The position numbers and the translations under genes were made by a program. Shown piece by piece: positions 23,298 through 35,282 of a stretch of DNA of 64,000 nt. Source of the DNA: Bombyx mori (taxonomy: Eukaryota; Arthropoda; Insecta; Lepidoptera; Bombycidae); contig NC_085121.1 of assembly GCF_030269925.1 (NCBI RefSeq), positions 6,217,501 through 6,281,500 of the forward strand, given 5' to 3'. The notes below the pieces were generated by a model. The model had not been told where the DNA came from, did not search any database, and worked only from the letters and a program-made list of their open reading frames with translations. Within the stretch, counting starts at the first letter, position 1. Every line of letters starts with the position of its first letter.

Positions 23298-23705
23298 AAC
23301 ATAATATGTAATTAAATTTTACGCAATGTCGCAATGTCAATTTTGAAGATATTTGTAATTAAAGATTTTAACAGAAGTCCATGCTAATCCGCCATTGACA
23401 ATATTTTTAGTACGAACATTCATGAAAACTATTCGAGACATAAATATAACACATGTACATCAGGTACACGTGAAATGGATTAAATATAAGTATGTACTCA
23501 AATGTTATAAGTAAGTACGCGTTGGAAATTAGAGAATTAAAAATATACATACCTACATGTATCACGCAACACAAGATACGTATGATAATTGCAATATACA
23601 TTAAGCTCGTTCATATTCGTTGCGTAGATAACACGGTTTATTTATGTCAATATATAATAATATGTAGTTATTACAAAACAATGTTTTAAGTTTTTTTTTT
23701 TTTAA

Positions 23706-23951
23706 TTTTTTTTTTATTGCTTAGATGGGTGGACGAGCTCACAGCCCACCTGGTGTTAAGTGGTTACTGGAGCCCATAGACATCTACAACGCAAATGCGC
23801 CACCCACCTGGAGACACAAGTTCTAAGGTCTCAGTATAGTTACAACGGCCACCCCCTTCGAACCGAAACGCATTACTGCTTCACGGCGGAAATAGGCGGG
23901 GTGGTGGTACCTACCCGTGCGGACTCCCAAGAGGTCCTACCACCAGTGATA
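23706..23951 (-). mobile_element. Bm1 SINE, 3' part
   Basis: It is a reverse copy ending at CCACCAGTG, with a long T tract at its start. Confidence 0.9.
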
Positions 23952-23959
23952 TCACCTTA

Positions 23960-24910
23960 TTACATTATTGATTGAAGCTGTACAATAAAGATGTCCTGTT
24001 AACTGTGTATGATTCTTATTAGTTTATACGGTATATTTTGCTGATTTTTCTCATCTATGTAAGTGTGCTCCTAAAAAATATTTATGTAGTAATTAAAAAA
24101 AAACCTTATCATTAGAACATTAGGAACGCTACTCTTGCGTGCCGTAAAATAATATATTTTATTCAAACTCTAGAAGAAACAACGCTTCTTGTATATACGT
24201 TGACAAATTATTTAGTTACGATCCGTTGAATCCAAAAAGGTAGTTACATATTTTTGAAAAATTAAAACAAGACGCATGTATAAGGAGTCATAACACAAAT
24301 ATTATTAAAGTGAGACGTCATTACGTTATCAAAATCCTGTGCGTGTTTTTAATAAGTACATATTAATATCAACAGAGCCTTGAATATTTTTTTTTAGAAT
24401 CACGGTCACAATGAACAAGTTCAACACTCTGACCATATAGTTTTTTTTATCGATTATTTTTGTCAGTATCAGGAATTATTTATACCGCCGATTACCGCTT
24501 GATTTAATTTTCGGGTTTAGTTTGAATACGACTTGTATTGAATTGGCTGTTAGTTTATTGTTTACTGTAACAATAAACTAACTTTATGCTTAATGTCAAT
24601 TAATAACGTTGGATCAAAATGGAGTGATGTCATTCAGATGTATAGGTACTTTGAAAATATGTAGATATAATAATTTTATTAGCATCGATTAAGAATCATG
24701 TGCGACTACTGGATTCAGTCAATTGTAACACTGTGGAGGTTGATAGGAATATCATTGAAAGTTCATATTATATTATATCTCCAAGCAGATTATCTTCTTG
24801 TATTGTATAGATTTGAAGAAACCGATATAGATTTCAAGATACCTTGTTAATATATGATTTTACAGTTGCCATGACGTCCTTCAGAACATAATCTCCGATA
24901 ATGTTATTGT
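23960..24910. other. AT-rich stretch, nothing recognised
   Basis: I see no repeat, promoter or convincing exon here. Confidence 0.5.
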
Positions 24911-24917
24911 GGTAAAA

Positions 24918-25163
24918 TTTTTTTTATAGCTTAGGTGGGTAGACGAACTCACAGGCCACCTGGTGTTAAGTGGTTACTGGAGCCCATAGACATCTACAAC
25001 GTAAATGCGCCACCCACCTTGAGATATAAGCTCTAAGGTCTCAAGTATAGTTACAGCTGCTGCCTCATCCTTCAAACCGAAACGCATTACTGCTTCACGG
25101 CAGAAATAGGCAGGGCGGTGGTACCTACCCGCGCGGACTCACAAGAGGACCTACCACCAGTAG
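24918..25163 (-). mobile_element. Bm1 SINE, 3' part
   Basis: It is a reverse copy from poly-T to the breakpoint CCACCAGTA. Confidence 0.9.
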
Positions 25164-25439
25164 AGCAGAGCATCTAAGCAGAGAAGACCTAAAAGTTGTC
25201 GGATCAACTATATACATACGTGTGTGTAATCCTCAGATGTTTTATAGCTACAAGTCATTAACAGTCAAATGATCAGACAGATACCATCATTTAAATTTCT
25301 ATTTATATCGAGGAACATGTCAGTTATAGCGTCCTGTTGAATGTTCCTGACCTGATCCACTCTCAGTGCGATTGGGAGCTTCCGGTACTAACGCCACCAG
25401 AAACCAGAGCGTCAGTAACGAGGCTCATCGAAGAGCTTG

Positions 25440-25600
25440 AGATCACACTTAATCCATAACCTCAGTCCACTGAGTTTCAAGCCGGATCTTCTCAGCGGGT
25501 CGCTATGCCGACCCAGTAATATATGAATTCGCAACGCAGCTGCCCTTGATTTCTTAGGTCTCCTTCGGATTGTTATTAAAAACCCCACCTCTCCCCCAAC
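25440..25600 (+). mobile_element. Diverged LINE-B-like 3' UTR
   Basis: TCCACTGAGTTTCAAGCCGG through CTTAGGTCTCCTTCGGA keeps the shared LINE hairpin region. Confidence 0.65.
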
Positions 25601-26065
25601 AAACCTTGCATAACAATGTAGGTTAAAGGTTTTAGTTCTTCTAACTATGAGCATTAAAATAAATGTCAATCAAGATAATAAAGACAAGTTTATGAAAATA
25701 ATATTATTGAAGATTGTGCACTCGCAACCATAGCAAATATGTTGCATATGGTTACAACCTGAACAAATAAATGGATAAAATAGCATGTTTGATATGTGTA
25801 TGTGTACATGCGTAGGTATTAATACAAATATTTTGATATGTGTACATACATAGGTATTAATTCTTAATACATACCGTCTACTAGTTTAAAATTGAGTAAC
25901 CCATAATACTTCTTACGAAAAAAAATATGAATGCGTACGTGCTTTGAGTCACTGAGGCAATAAACCTCCATTTCCCAAACATTTTAGATAAAACAGATTG
26001 AAGTGAACGTGTCATAGGGAATGTTTATTATAGCAAAATAAAAAATATATTTTTATTTTATACTA

Positions 26066-26372
26066 GCTGACCCGGCAGACTTCGTAGTACCTCAATCGAT
26101 AAATAAAAGGCCTAAGCTTTTGTATAAAATAAACTTTGAACAACCAAAAGTAATCCGTCCGACGGGGGACTCATCAAAGGAAAAACAAAACAGTTCTTTT
26201 TATTTAATTCCGAGCATTTTTATATTTATCTACCTTTTAAACCTTCTCTGGACTTCCACAAATAATTTAAGACCAATATTATCCAAATCGATCCAGCCGC
26301 TCTCGAGTTTTAGCGAGACTAATGAACAGCAATTCATTTATATATATATATATATATATATATTTAGATAGA
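26066..26372. repeat. Dispersed lepidopteran repeat with (AT)n end
   Basis: It starts CTAGCTGACCCGGCAGACTT and has TCGAGTTTTAGCGAGACTAA near its end. It runs into about 12 AT units and GATAGATAGA. This arrangement is common in moth genomes; I do not assign a family. Confidence 0.55.
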
Positions 26373-26429
26373 TAGATAAATAGATGTCAGTTCTAATACA
26401 ACAGAACAGTGATGCATGCATAGTGTTTT

Positions 26430-27738
26430 TTTTTATGATTGAAGGATTACTGCTGGCCCGGAGGCGTTTCCAGTTTCACCAGGAGGTGCAAACATGGTGA
26501 GCAAAGGCTCAGCCGGGAGGGATGGAATTACCTAACAGTTGCCCGAGCGCCTCCGAAGGAGACCTAACAACTCAAGAGCAGTTGCTTCGCAAATGAATTT
26601 ACAACCGCACCGGAATCGACACTTCTTTTTCTTCTTGCCCTTGTCCGTACATTATGTGGGGTCAGCGCAGCATGTTCTTATCGTGGAATCTGGTGGATCC
26701 GTAAGGACGTGTCTAGGGCGTCGACGACTGGCTTCTGCGTGATTAGGATTCGGGGAGTAGTCAGCGGCGGCAACGATGAAGCGATTATCATGACGCATAC
26801 CCTTATCGAAGTAACGTTCTGACGCTGACTTCATGTGTTTTTGGATTGATTCAAGGCTCAGGTCAGGATTCAAGTCGACGTTCTTCACGAACCACGGAGC
26901 TCCAACGGCTAACCTGCAAAGATGGGATTGTAGGGATTGGAGAGTGTCTATGCGTGTGCGGGCCGCGTGAGCGAACATCGCACTCGCGTAAATCACGACG
27001 GGCCTTGTGCAACTTTAGGGTAGATTTTGCTGAGAATAAACGGGGCACGGTCGTAGACTAATTTTATATGTGGGCGACATGGTATGGGTTGGCCGAAAAA
27101 GGTAATCGGGCCTTTTAGGAGGCTAATCCGAGAGGATATCCGTGTGTAGCTTCCTCTTTCAAATAGCACCGCCGCTGAACTGATGTTTATGCGCAATTTT
27201 CGGAACCACTGTACAAGGGTTACGGCTGCGCTCTGGAGTTTTCTCGCGATTAGGGACTTGTTTCTACTCGAGTAGTAAACGGTCGTGTCGTCGGCGAATA
27301 AAGCTAGCTGGGTCGGCGGCGACCGGAGATTGTTATTAATAAGTAAAATAAATAGAAGCGGAGAGAAGACGGAGCCTTGCGGGACTCCCGCCGTGAGCGG
27401 TCACGGCAAGGAGCGGGTTCCCTCGACTCGATATCGAAAAGAGTGGTTTGTCAAGAAGTCCCGTATTATGAGCAAGAGACTGTCCGGCATGCCCATGTTG
27501 AAAAGTTTGAAAATCCAGACAGATTGTGCCAGACTTAGTCGAACGCTTTTGTAACTTCGAAGAAGAGGGTTCCCATGTATAACGGTTTTTATCGGTTAAA
27601 CCTGTTGTACGCATGAGGGATTTGCGCGAAATCCGAATTATTCATCGATGAGAATGTCCTTCGATGAGACGAAGTTTCTGGGGCGATTGTAGAGCAGACG
27701 CTCATACAGTTTGCCGGTAACTTGTCGCATGATTTTTT
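26430..27738 (-). mobile_element. LINE-B relic with broken reverse transcriptase
   Basis: It is a reverse copy of the end of ORF2 and the 3' UTR. Recognisable pieces are FADDT-type sequence near 27290, QGSV-like sequence near 27385 and YASAMFAHAARTRIDTLQSL. Several frameshifts and stops break the frame. A segment of foreign sequence sits at about 26625-26690, where the 3' UTR should join ORF2. It is nonfunctional. Confidence 0.85.
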
Positions 27739-27774
27739 AGTTTACGGGATTTATGTATTTACTGGTAGTAGGAT

Positions 27775-28021
27775 TTACTGGTGGTAGGACGTCTTGTGAG
27801 TCCGCACGGGTAGGTGCTACAACCCTGCCTATTTCTGCCGTGAAGCAATAATGAGTTTCGGTTTGAAGAGCGGGGCGCCCGTTGTACTGTTACAAGTGAG
27901 ACCTTAGAACTCATGTCTCAAGTTAGGTGGCGGCATTTACGTTGTAGATGTCTATGGGCTCCGGTAACCACTCAACATCATGTGGGTCGTGAGCTCGTCC
28001 ACCCATCCAAGCAATAAAAAA
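27775..28021 (+). mobile_element. Bm1 SINE, 3' part
   Basis: It starts at ACTGGTGGTAGGACGTC, just after a second partial copy of that sequence (TACTGGTAGTAGGAT). Confidence 0.9.
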
Positions 28022-28341
28022 AAAGTATACCGATAACGTCCGCTTTTTTCCATATCGCGGAAAAGATCATGCATAATTTGTTTAGAGTTGCCGGTCTTCG
28101 ATGCTAATGTAATATAATATGTATCGAAATGCAGTAATTTTTAAATTTCGTAGTTTGTTTTGGTAATTGAAACATGATATAGTTTTTTTTTAAGAAGTAC
28201 TTTATCATAGTACCATCGACGAACGACTGGCGGTGCCCATGTAATTTCAAGAATCGTATGTATATCACAATAATCACAATTTAGTCGGTATTCATTGATT
28301 ACGTATGTGACAATAGATTGAGTCCTTTATATAAGTCCTTT

Positions 28342-28587
28342 TTACTGGTGGTAGGACCTCTTGTGAGTCCGCGCGGGTGGGTACCACCACCCTGCCTATT
28401 TCTGTCGTGAAGCAGTAAAGCGTTTCGGTTTGAAGGGTGGGGCAGCCGTCGTTACTATACTTGAGACCTTAGAACTTGTATCTCAAGGTGGGTGGCGCAT
28501 TTACGTTGTGGATGTCTATGGGCTCCAGTAACCACTTAACATCAGGTGGGCTGTGAGCTCGTCCACCCATCTAAGCAATAAAAAAAT
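28342..28587 (+). mobile_element. Bm1 SINE, 3' part
   Basis: It starts at the breakpoint ACTGGTGGTAGGACCTC and ends AAGCAATAAAAAAAT. Confidence 0.9.
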
Positions 28588-28699
28588 ATATATAAGATGA
28601 TATTATGAAACATCAATACGCCGAAAACGTGTTCTTATTGCCTTAATACGCAGACGAGAATACGGTCCATCTGATGCGAGTGGTCATCCATTTTATTTT

Positions 28700-29165
28700 T
28701 TAACTAAGCTGATGGTCTAGAGACCATATCAGCGTAACCCTAACTAGTAGGTGAGCTCACGGGGCTCAAACCTGACGATGTTGCTAACACGAACCCTAGC
28801 AAGAGGCGTGCTTCGCAGAATCTACCATCGGATCGGAAACGCGACCTACTGAGAAGATCCGGCGAGAAACTCAGTGAGCTGTGTCTGTAGGTTAATTTAC
28901 TCACCGAGCCCTTCGTCGCAAGCTACGGGTTCAACGAGAACGATGACCGGTGCTTGGGGTACCTAAAAGCACCGTTAATGGATCGGGAGGATCCGAAATG
29001 ACCTGTTTTGGGCGACGTCGACTGTTTACCATTTGGTCCGCAGGATCGACTATGTAGTTTTCGGCGGCCACGATGAGAGGATTCTCATATTGTGCCGCTT
29101 TATCGAAGTGGTCATCCATCGATCACTTCTCATGGACTTCGTTAATGCTAGAGCACACAGTTGAA
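28700..29165 (-). mobile_element. LINE-A with remnant of ORF2 C-terminus
   Basis: In reverse, the coding remnant reads HFDKAAQYENPLIVAAENY and [16 protein letters not shown]. It is followed by the LINE-A 3' UTR. It shows that LINE-A encodes a C-terminus homologous to that of LINE-B ([20 protein letters not shown]). Confidence 0.85.
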
Positions 29166-29429
29166 CCGCTGCCTTGAGGATGCAATCTTTTCAAAATGTA
29201 AAAATTTAAATATTTCAATACGATTGATAAATGAACTCAATTACTTACTGACTTACTGGCTCTTGCGGTATTAATCACCAAATTGATTAATTACTAAGAG
29301 TCGTATTGAAATACTTTTGGAGGTATTTTCACTAATGGATTTTTAATAATCTTAACCAATTCAATGAGTGATAATGGTTTAACGATAGGACTTTGGGTAT
29401 CTGTGTTTTGTGGCGGATGTTTTTATTTT

Positions 29430-30150
29430 ATTTACTAATTGTTTAAATGGATGGACGAGCATACGGCCCTCCTGGTGTAAAGTGGTTACCGGAGCCCATA
29501 GATATTAACAACGTAAATGCTACCACCTAACTTGAGACGTGAGTTCTAAATCTCAGTTTTTTATAGTACAACGGCTGTCCCGCCCTTCAAACCGAAACGC
29601 ACAACTGCTTCACGCAAGGGCGGATCCAGCTTTGGCGCCAGGAGGGGGTCACATAGTCAAATTTAGATGCGTTCGTTCCCAAACGTTTGCCATTATACAA
29701 AGTTATTATATTATACTAAATTAATTAAATATTGAAGGTATGTAGTTACATAAAATCTGTATGGTGACAAAATATATAAATAAAGTCATTATATTCAATT
29801 AGTGGTTCACCTAAGTCCTGGAACCAGCTCAGGGGGTGGTCATGACCCCCATGACCCCCCCCCCTGGATCCGCCATTGGCTTCACGACAGAAATAGGAAG
29901 GGCCGTGGTTACTCCCCGTACTGGCTCACCATTAATAATGCAAATTATATTTTTTGCTGCTTTGATTTATATTATACGATGTTGTTCTTACATCGTGGAA
30001 GTCGTACATGAATATTAAATTTGTTCAGTACGTATTTCATTAAAAAAATTGGTACCCGCCTGCGGGATTCGAATACTAGTGCAGTCGCATCGCTCGATAC
30101 GAATGCATCAGGCGTCTTGTCCTTTAGGCCACGACGACTTCAAAACATTC
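29430..30150 (-). mobile_element. Bm1 SINE, nearly full length, split by hAT MITE
   Basis: It is a reverse copy from TTTAAATGGATGGACGAGC to TTTAGGCCACGACGACTTC, interrupted at 29615-29878. Confidence 0.9.
29615..29878. mobile_element. hAT-type MITE, 264 bp, inside Bm1
   Basis: Ends are CAAGGGCGGATCCAG and, inverted, CAATGGCGGATCCAG. A perfect 8-bp duplication, GCTTCACG, lies at 29607-29614 and 29879-29886. Because the target is a known SINE sequence, the boundaries and duplication are unambiguous. It is noncoding. Confidence 0.92.
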
Positions 30151-30730
30151 CATGTACCATGGGAAATAACAATTTGGGAAATCGTTTGAGACGAACTTAC
30201 ACAACTCTGTTTTACCATCGTCACCGGAATAGAGTTGAAAACGCTATGCTCTCAACTAGTGCCTTAGAAGGTGCTCAAACAACAACTCAAAACATAAATA
30301 GTAAAATTGTGTAAATTTTTTTAATTATTAGGAACTGATTGATAAAAATCGTATTATTACCAAATAAAGTATTTTATATAATCAATTTCAGTGCTGAAAT
30401 AAATTATAAATTATCAATTTGATTGTAAATAGCGAAACTCTAATTATTATTTTTAATTCTAAATCATTTATCCCAGTATCTAAGAAGTTTTGCCTAGAAA
30501 CTAGAATCATTGAAAACTTACATCATTGACAGGTTATCAGTATTTACTTTAATAGTAAGTCAAGTGCATTGATTACAAAACAAAGCGCGATACAACTAAC
30601 AATAATTCTAGTTTGTGTTATCTGTAGGCAATGAATATTAATTAATTATTTTCAGACAAATTTTAACTTTGAATTCTTCCATAGAATCGTTTCTCAAATT
30701 GTAATATTGTTCAAGGTCAGTTTTTATAAA

Positions 30731-33700
30731 ATGGAGCAAGCTATTGTAACAAGGTGAACATTAAAATGATTATTTGGAATCTAAATTACCATAACTTACT
30801 TGACTTTAAGTTGGTATTTAAAAAAATGTGTGAGCTGTATTTTAAGGTTTTTTATTCAACAAAATTCAAATGAAATTTAAAATGGTCTATTGAATTCTTA
30901 GATGGAGAAACCTTCGATAGTCAAAGTTTATTTTGAACACGTCTAACATACATTTTACATTATTTTTCAGCGATGCTGGTAATTTTAAGCTATATGCGTT
31001 GTTAGCTGTAAATATAACAGGAGCCGTCGGTTGTATATGTTTAACCATTCTTCTGGTTTTATCTGCACTTGGTTAGTTATTTTATAATGTTTTTTTATTT
31101 ATCAAATCTGCCATATTTCCTTACAGATTGCAGCGGTTCAGTGATGTTAATCATGTCCCATACATAATTTGGTGCATCACAGGGCATACTGAAGTTATGG
31201 TCTTGAAGTTGTGGTCTCATTACAAGAAATTTTATTGATTCTTATTTTGATCGATACGAAAATCAAATCCTTATCCAACTATAACCGCTGAGCTATCACG
31301 CAATTTTCATCTCCTTTTACAGCGGAATTATTGACTATGTACTCGACTTCCATAATGAAAATAACCATTAATTTACGTCACTTAAAATTCAACACGAACA
31401 AATAAAAAGTGTCCACGTTCAACACCCCAATATTATTTTCTCCTATAAATACTAAAAATATGAGACAGAACCTCGTGGTATCATAGTTATTCACTAACCC
31501 CTGAACCTCGAGCTCACTCACCTTCCCTGGTGTAGATGTAAAGTCCTTTTTTTTCCTACCGATTCTAATGAACTCGAGGGGTCATACTATTAGATTTACC
31601 GAGCGCGTAGGTGAGCTCACGGGGCTTTAACCAGAGGACGTTGCTAACACTAGCCCTAGAAAGAGCAGTGCTTCGCAGAACCTACCACCGGATTGAAAGC
31701 GCAGCCCGCTGAGAAGATCCTGTGAGAAACTCAGTAGGCTCTGTCTAGTGTCTATCGGCTAGTTCACTCGCCGAACTTTTCATCGCAAGCGACGGGTTCG
31801 ACGAGAAAAAAAAACAGCTATGAAAGCGAAGAACTAGCGAAACGATCAAAGACATTTCATAACACTGATTGACTATACAATGTAACTTCAAAACAATAGG
31901 ATAAGGCAGGATGTGAATTATTGTATTTATTTTGTGTGTTATATTACATATAATATTATGTACAATAGAGGTTATTGTTAGCTCTTTGCAGAATTGGGTT
32001 CTGAATTATAATAGCTTTCATTTATACTCTAAACAAAGGACAACAGTTGCTATTTGTTATGTTACAAAGTACGTTCTAGATTCGAAGAATTGCATACTAT
32101 GCTGTTATCAATTTGTGCCGTTTCTGCGTTAAATAACATTGTTAACTGACTCATTGTTGAATAATAATTATTTTGAATTACATTTCATAAGTACGCAATA
32201 ATCATAATTATGGAAAGTGTACTTTTACAAAAATGATGGGTATGTATAATTTAATGTTTATGCTACACAGACAGAGATAAGTCATAAATAAATACGAACT
32301 GTATGATTATGTATACGTCAGCAATAAAATTATATAGTTTCTAATAGGTGTATGCCTACTGCTGTTTCAATATATTCATATTTGAAATAAATAATTGGAA
32401 TGTACCTTCAAGCTTGAATTAGAAGGTCACAGAAGTAATTGTAACACTTTATTTTGTGTTATATTTGAGTCGACTATTATCAAAGGCGGCAATCTGACTT
32501 TTGGACAATGATTGGTAAATCAGAAAAACGAATTATTGACTTTGTATTCCATCGGCAGTCACAAAACTCTTCGGAACGACATCTTAGATAAATAACAGGT
32601 TAACTATTAACCTTTATTTAATGCAGGTTTTGAACCGTATTCTTTGAAGGAGACGATTATAATCAAATAAATCTGTATTGACATATCAATAAAATTTTGT
32701 TGTCCAAATGCACAGATTGCCGCCTTTGATAATAGACGACTCATTTACGGTGTCACGCGTGCCGACATAAAAATAGAACAGCTTTTAAGACTAATCACAA
32801 AAAATCGTTCCGTACTCTTTTTTGTTCGATAATCGAAGAGAAAAAACACGAATAGATCAACAGAAAATGTAAATCGGTAATTTGTGATCCAAACGCATTA
32901 ACCTAAATTTTTTTTCTCAATACTCTGACTGTACTGGTATAATGATTTATCAAGAAGTTAAGAGCCAAATAGTGAGTGAACCAGTGGCTTAAGCAGACCC
33001 GTCACCCGTGCTCTTTACAATTTAACTATAAGTATTGCAAGCGTTCAAGTTTTATCTCACGTAAACCCACTTCATCTCATTCATGTTCCTGGTTCCCAGA
33101 CATCCAGAGTTGAATACATACTAGGTAGATAGATTGGAAGCTGCGACCTATCGCATGGACCCGTATTGCAAAATACATGTCGAGGAATGCCTTTATTTTA
33201 TCACAATTTAGATAATATGTAAACTTGTTAAATACTCTTTTTTTATTGCTTAGATGGTTAGCTTAGTGGACGAGCTCATAGCCCACCTGATGTTAAGTGG
33301 TTACTGGAGCCCATAGACATCTACAACGTAAATGCGTCATCCACCTTGAGATATAAGTTCTAAGATCTCCGTATAGTTACAACGGTTGCCCCACCCTTCA
33401 AACCGAAACGCATTACTGCTTCACGGCAGAAATAAGCAGGGCGGTGGTAGCTACCCGCGCGGACTCACAAGAGGTCCTACCACCATTAATTACGCAAATT
33501 ATAATTTTGCGGGTTTCACTTTTATTACACGATGTTATTCCTTCACCGTGGACGTCAATCGTGAACATTTGTTGAGTACGTAATTCATTAGAAAAATTGG
33601 TACCCGCCCGGGATTCGAACACAGGTGCATCGCTCAACACGAATGCACCGGACGTCTTATCTCTTAGGCCACGACGACTTCGAAACATACGAGTACATAC

Positions 33701-34289
33701 GAATACATGTGACACTTAAGTTAAATATACTAGGTATGTCAATGTATTTTCTATTGCATTGGTTGCTAACGAGCTCACGGCTCATCTAGTGCTAAGTGGT
33801 TACTGGAGTCCATAGAGGCCATAGATATCTACAACGTAAATGCGCCACCCACCTTGACGTATAAGTTCTAAGATCTCAGTATAGTTACAACAGCTGCCCT
33901 ACCCTTCAAACCACTGCTTCACGGCAGAAATAGGCAGGGTGGTGGTACCTACCCGTGCGTCCTACCACCAGTAAATCGCCACCACATTGCCAGCGCAACC
34001 ACGACCGCTCTGATAAGAGTGTCCCACTGAGAAGAGAAGAGAGTAGAAATACGCAGGGTACCTAGCTACCCATGCAGACCTTACAATACGCGCTATCACA
34101 CTGTGATACTATCCCAAATTCAATAACAGAAAAATATTATCTGTTACTCTTTGTTCGCTAGGTGTGATTTTCGAAGAACCGGACATTGCACCTATTATAT
34201 TGCAATTTATCGAAAAGTATGAAAATTCAACACTAGCACTGAACGAAGATCTCGAAATTAATTGGCTTTGGGCTTTAATGGAATTTTGA
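30731..34289 (+). CDS. Small membrane protein, tentative tetraspanin-like
   Basis: Proposed exons are 30731-30753 (MEQAIVT, donor AAG|GTGAAC), 30971-31071 (acceptor TATTTTTCAG, donor CTTG|GTTAGT) and 34162-34289 (acceptor TTCGCTAG, stop TGA 34287-34289). The phases agree. The middle exon encodes DAGNFKLYALLAVNITGAVG then CICLTILLVLSALG, one membrane segment. The last encodes VIFEEPDIAPIILQFIEKYE, NSTLALN and WLWALMEF. A hydrophobic segment with a paired-glycine/cysteine patch followed by a helical, N-glycosylatable stretch resembles the third membrane span and start of the large loop of tetraspanins. No CCG motif follows. An alternative third exon at 31127 (after TTCCTTACAG) would end the protein at 54 aa. 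The first exon is the weakest part. Upstream exons may be missing. Confidence 0.45.
31548..31812 (-). mobile_element. LINE-A 3' end, old
   Basis: It is a reverse copy with the usual GGTGAGCTCACGGGGCT and GAGAAACTCAGTAGGCT blocks. It is diverged. Confidence 0.8.
32467..32742 (-). mobile_element. 275-bp MITE family S, copy 3
   Basis: It is a reverse-orientation copy with the same GAGTCG ends. Flanks are ATTT at 32463-32466 and ATTT at 32743-32746. Confidence 0.9.
33238..33682 (-). mobile_element. Bm1 SINE, full length
   Basis: It is a reverse copy from the T tract to TTAGGCCACGACGACTTCG, with a short insertion (TTAGCTTAG) near its 3' end. Confidence 0.9.
33750..33975 (-). mobile_element. Bm1 SINE, 3' part
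   Basis: It is a reverse copy with a small internal duplication (CCATAGAGGCCATAGA) that ends at the CCACCAGTA breakpoint. Confidence 0.85.
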
Positions 34290-34307
34290 TGCAGATTTTC
34301 GCTTAAA

Positions 34308-34313
34308 AATAAA
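34308..34313 (+). terminator. Polyadenylation signal AATAAA
   Basis: It lies 19 bp after the TGA of the tentative membrane-protein exon at 34162-34289, which supports that exon being terminal. Confidence 0.5.
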
Positions 34314-34401
34314 CTTTTATTATTTCATTCTTTTGTGTTCTTGTATCTCAAAACAATATTGACACTAGTGTTAAAACACAATTAACCACTTTGACAACTC
34401 T

Positions 34402-34770
34402 TTTTTTTTTTCTTACCTATGCTGATAACCTGGAGAGGCTATTTTAGCTTCACCCTAACGTGTAAGTGAGCTCACAAAGCTCAAACCGGCTAGGGCCAGT
34501 GCTAGCAACACGTCCTTCCCTGGCCTTTGCAGAATCTACCACCGGATCGGAAACGCGACCCACTGAGAAGATCCGGCGAGAAACTCAGTGGGCTGTGTCT
34601 ATGGGTTAATTTACTCGTCGAGCCCTTTGTCGCAAGCGACTGGTTCGGCGAGAACGGTGACCGGTGCTTGAGGCACCTAAAAGCACCCTTAATCGATCGG
34701 GAGGATCCGTAATGACGTGTTTAGGGCGACGTCGACTGTTTACCATTCGGTCCACAGGATCGGGTATGTA
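34402..34770 (-). mobile_element. LINE-A 3' end
   Basis: It is a reverse copy from a T tract to GACGTCGACTGTTTACCATT, the end of ORF2. Confidence 0.9.
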
Positions 34771-34989
34771 GTGACAACTCCACAATGCTTCAGTCCACGA
34801 TACCTTCCACGCAGCCGAGGATAGACTGAGCGTACCAGAGGATAGCGTACCAGAGGCCACGAGCCTCGGCACCGAGGTCTATCGACTCAAAGAGGAAGAA
34901 CAAGATTTGACAAGGTGAACAATGACACATATATTGAGGCATGAGCTCGAAATCTTATATTACTGACCAAAATAGACAGTGTTATATAT

Positions 34990-35268
34990 AAATTAAAATA
35001 ATAGTAATAATAAATAAATAAATATTTACTAACAATCACGCCACGTTAACTGGTCCCGTGCTAAGTTCGTCAAGAACTTGTGTTACAGGTACCAGAGAAC
35101 GGAAAAAAATGTAAGATTTTTATTATACACATATATTTAATATACATCCATAACCCTGGAAAAGACAATTTATATTTATCATACAAATATCTTCCCTTGG
35201 CGGGATTCGAACCCGCGACCCCCTTGTGTAGTGACGATGTCAATTACCACTACACCAGACGGCCAGAA
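34990..35268 (-). mobile_element. tRNA-derived SINE
   Basis: On the minus strand the head reads CTGGTGTAGTGGTAATTGAC (A box) and CGCGGGTTCGAATCCCGCC (B box). A LINE-like body and a (TTTA)n tail follow. It is not a tRNA gene because the acceptor and anticodon stems do not pair. Confidence 0.75.
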
Positions 35269-35282
35269 ATAAATAATAAAGA

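Noticed and set aside
31127..31166. Alternative short third exon for the membrane protein
   Set aside because: It is possible (acceptor TTCCTTACAG, then 13 codons to a stop), but the exon at 34162 has a better protein-like sequence and a polyadenylation signal.
35195..35268. tRNA gene on the minus strand
   Set aside because: A and B boxes are good, but the acceptor and anticodon stems do not pair and a SINE body with an AT-rich tail follows.
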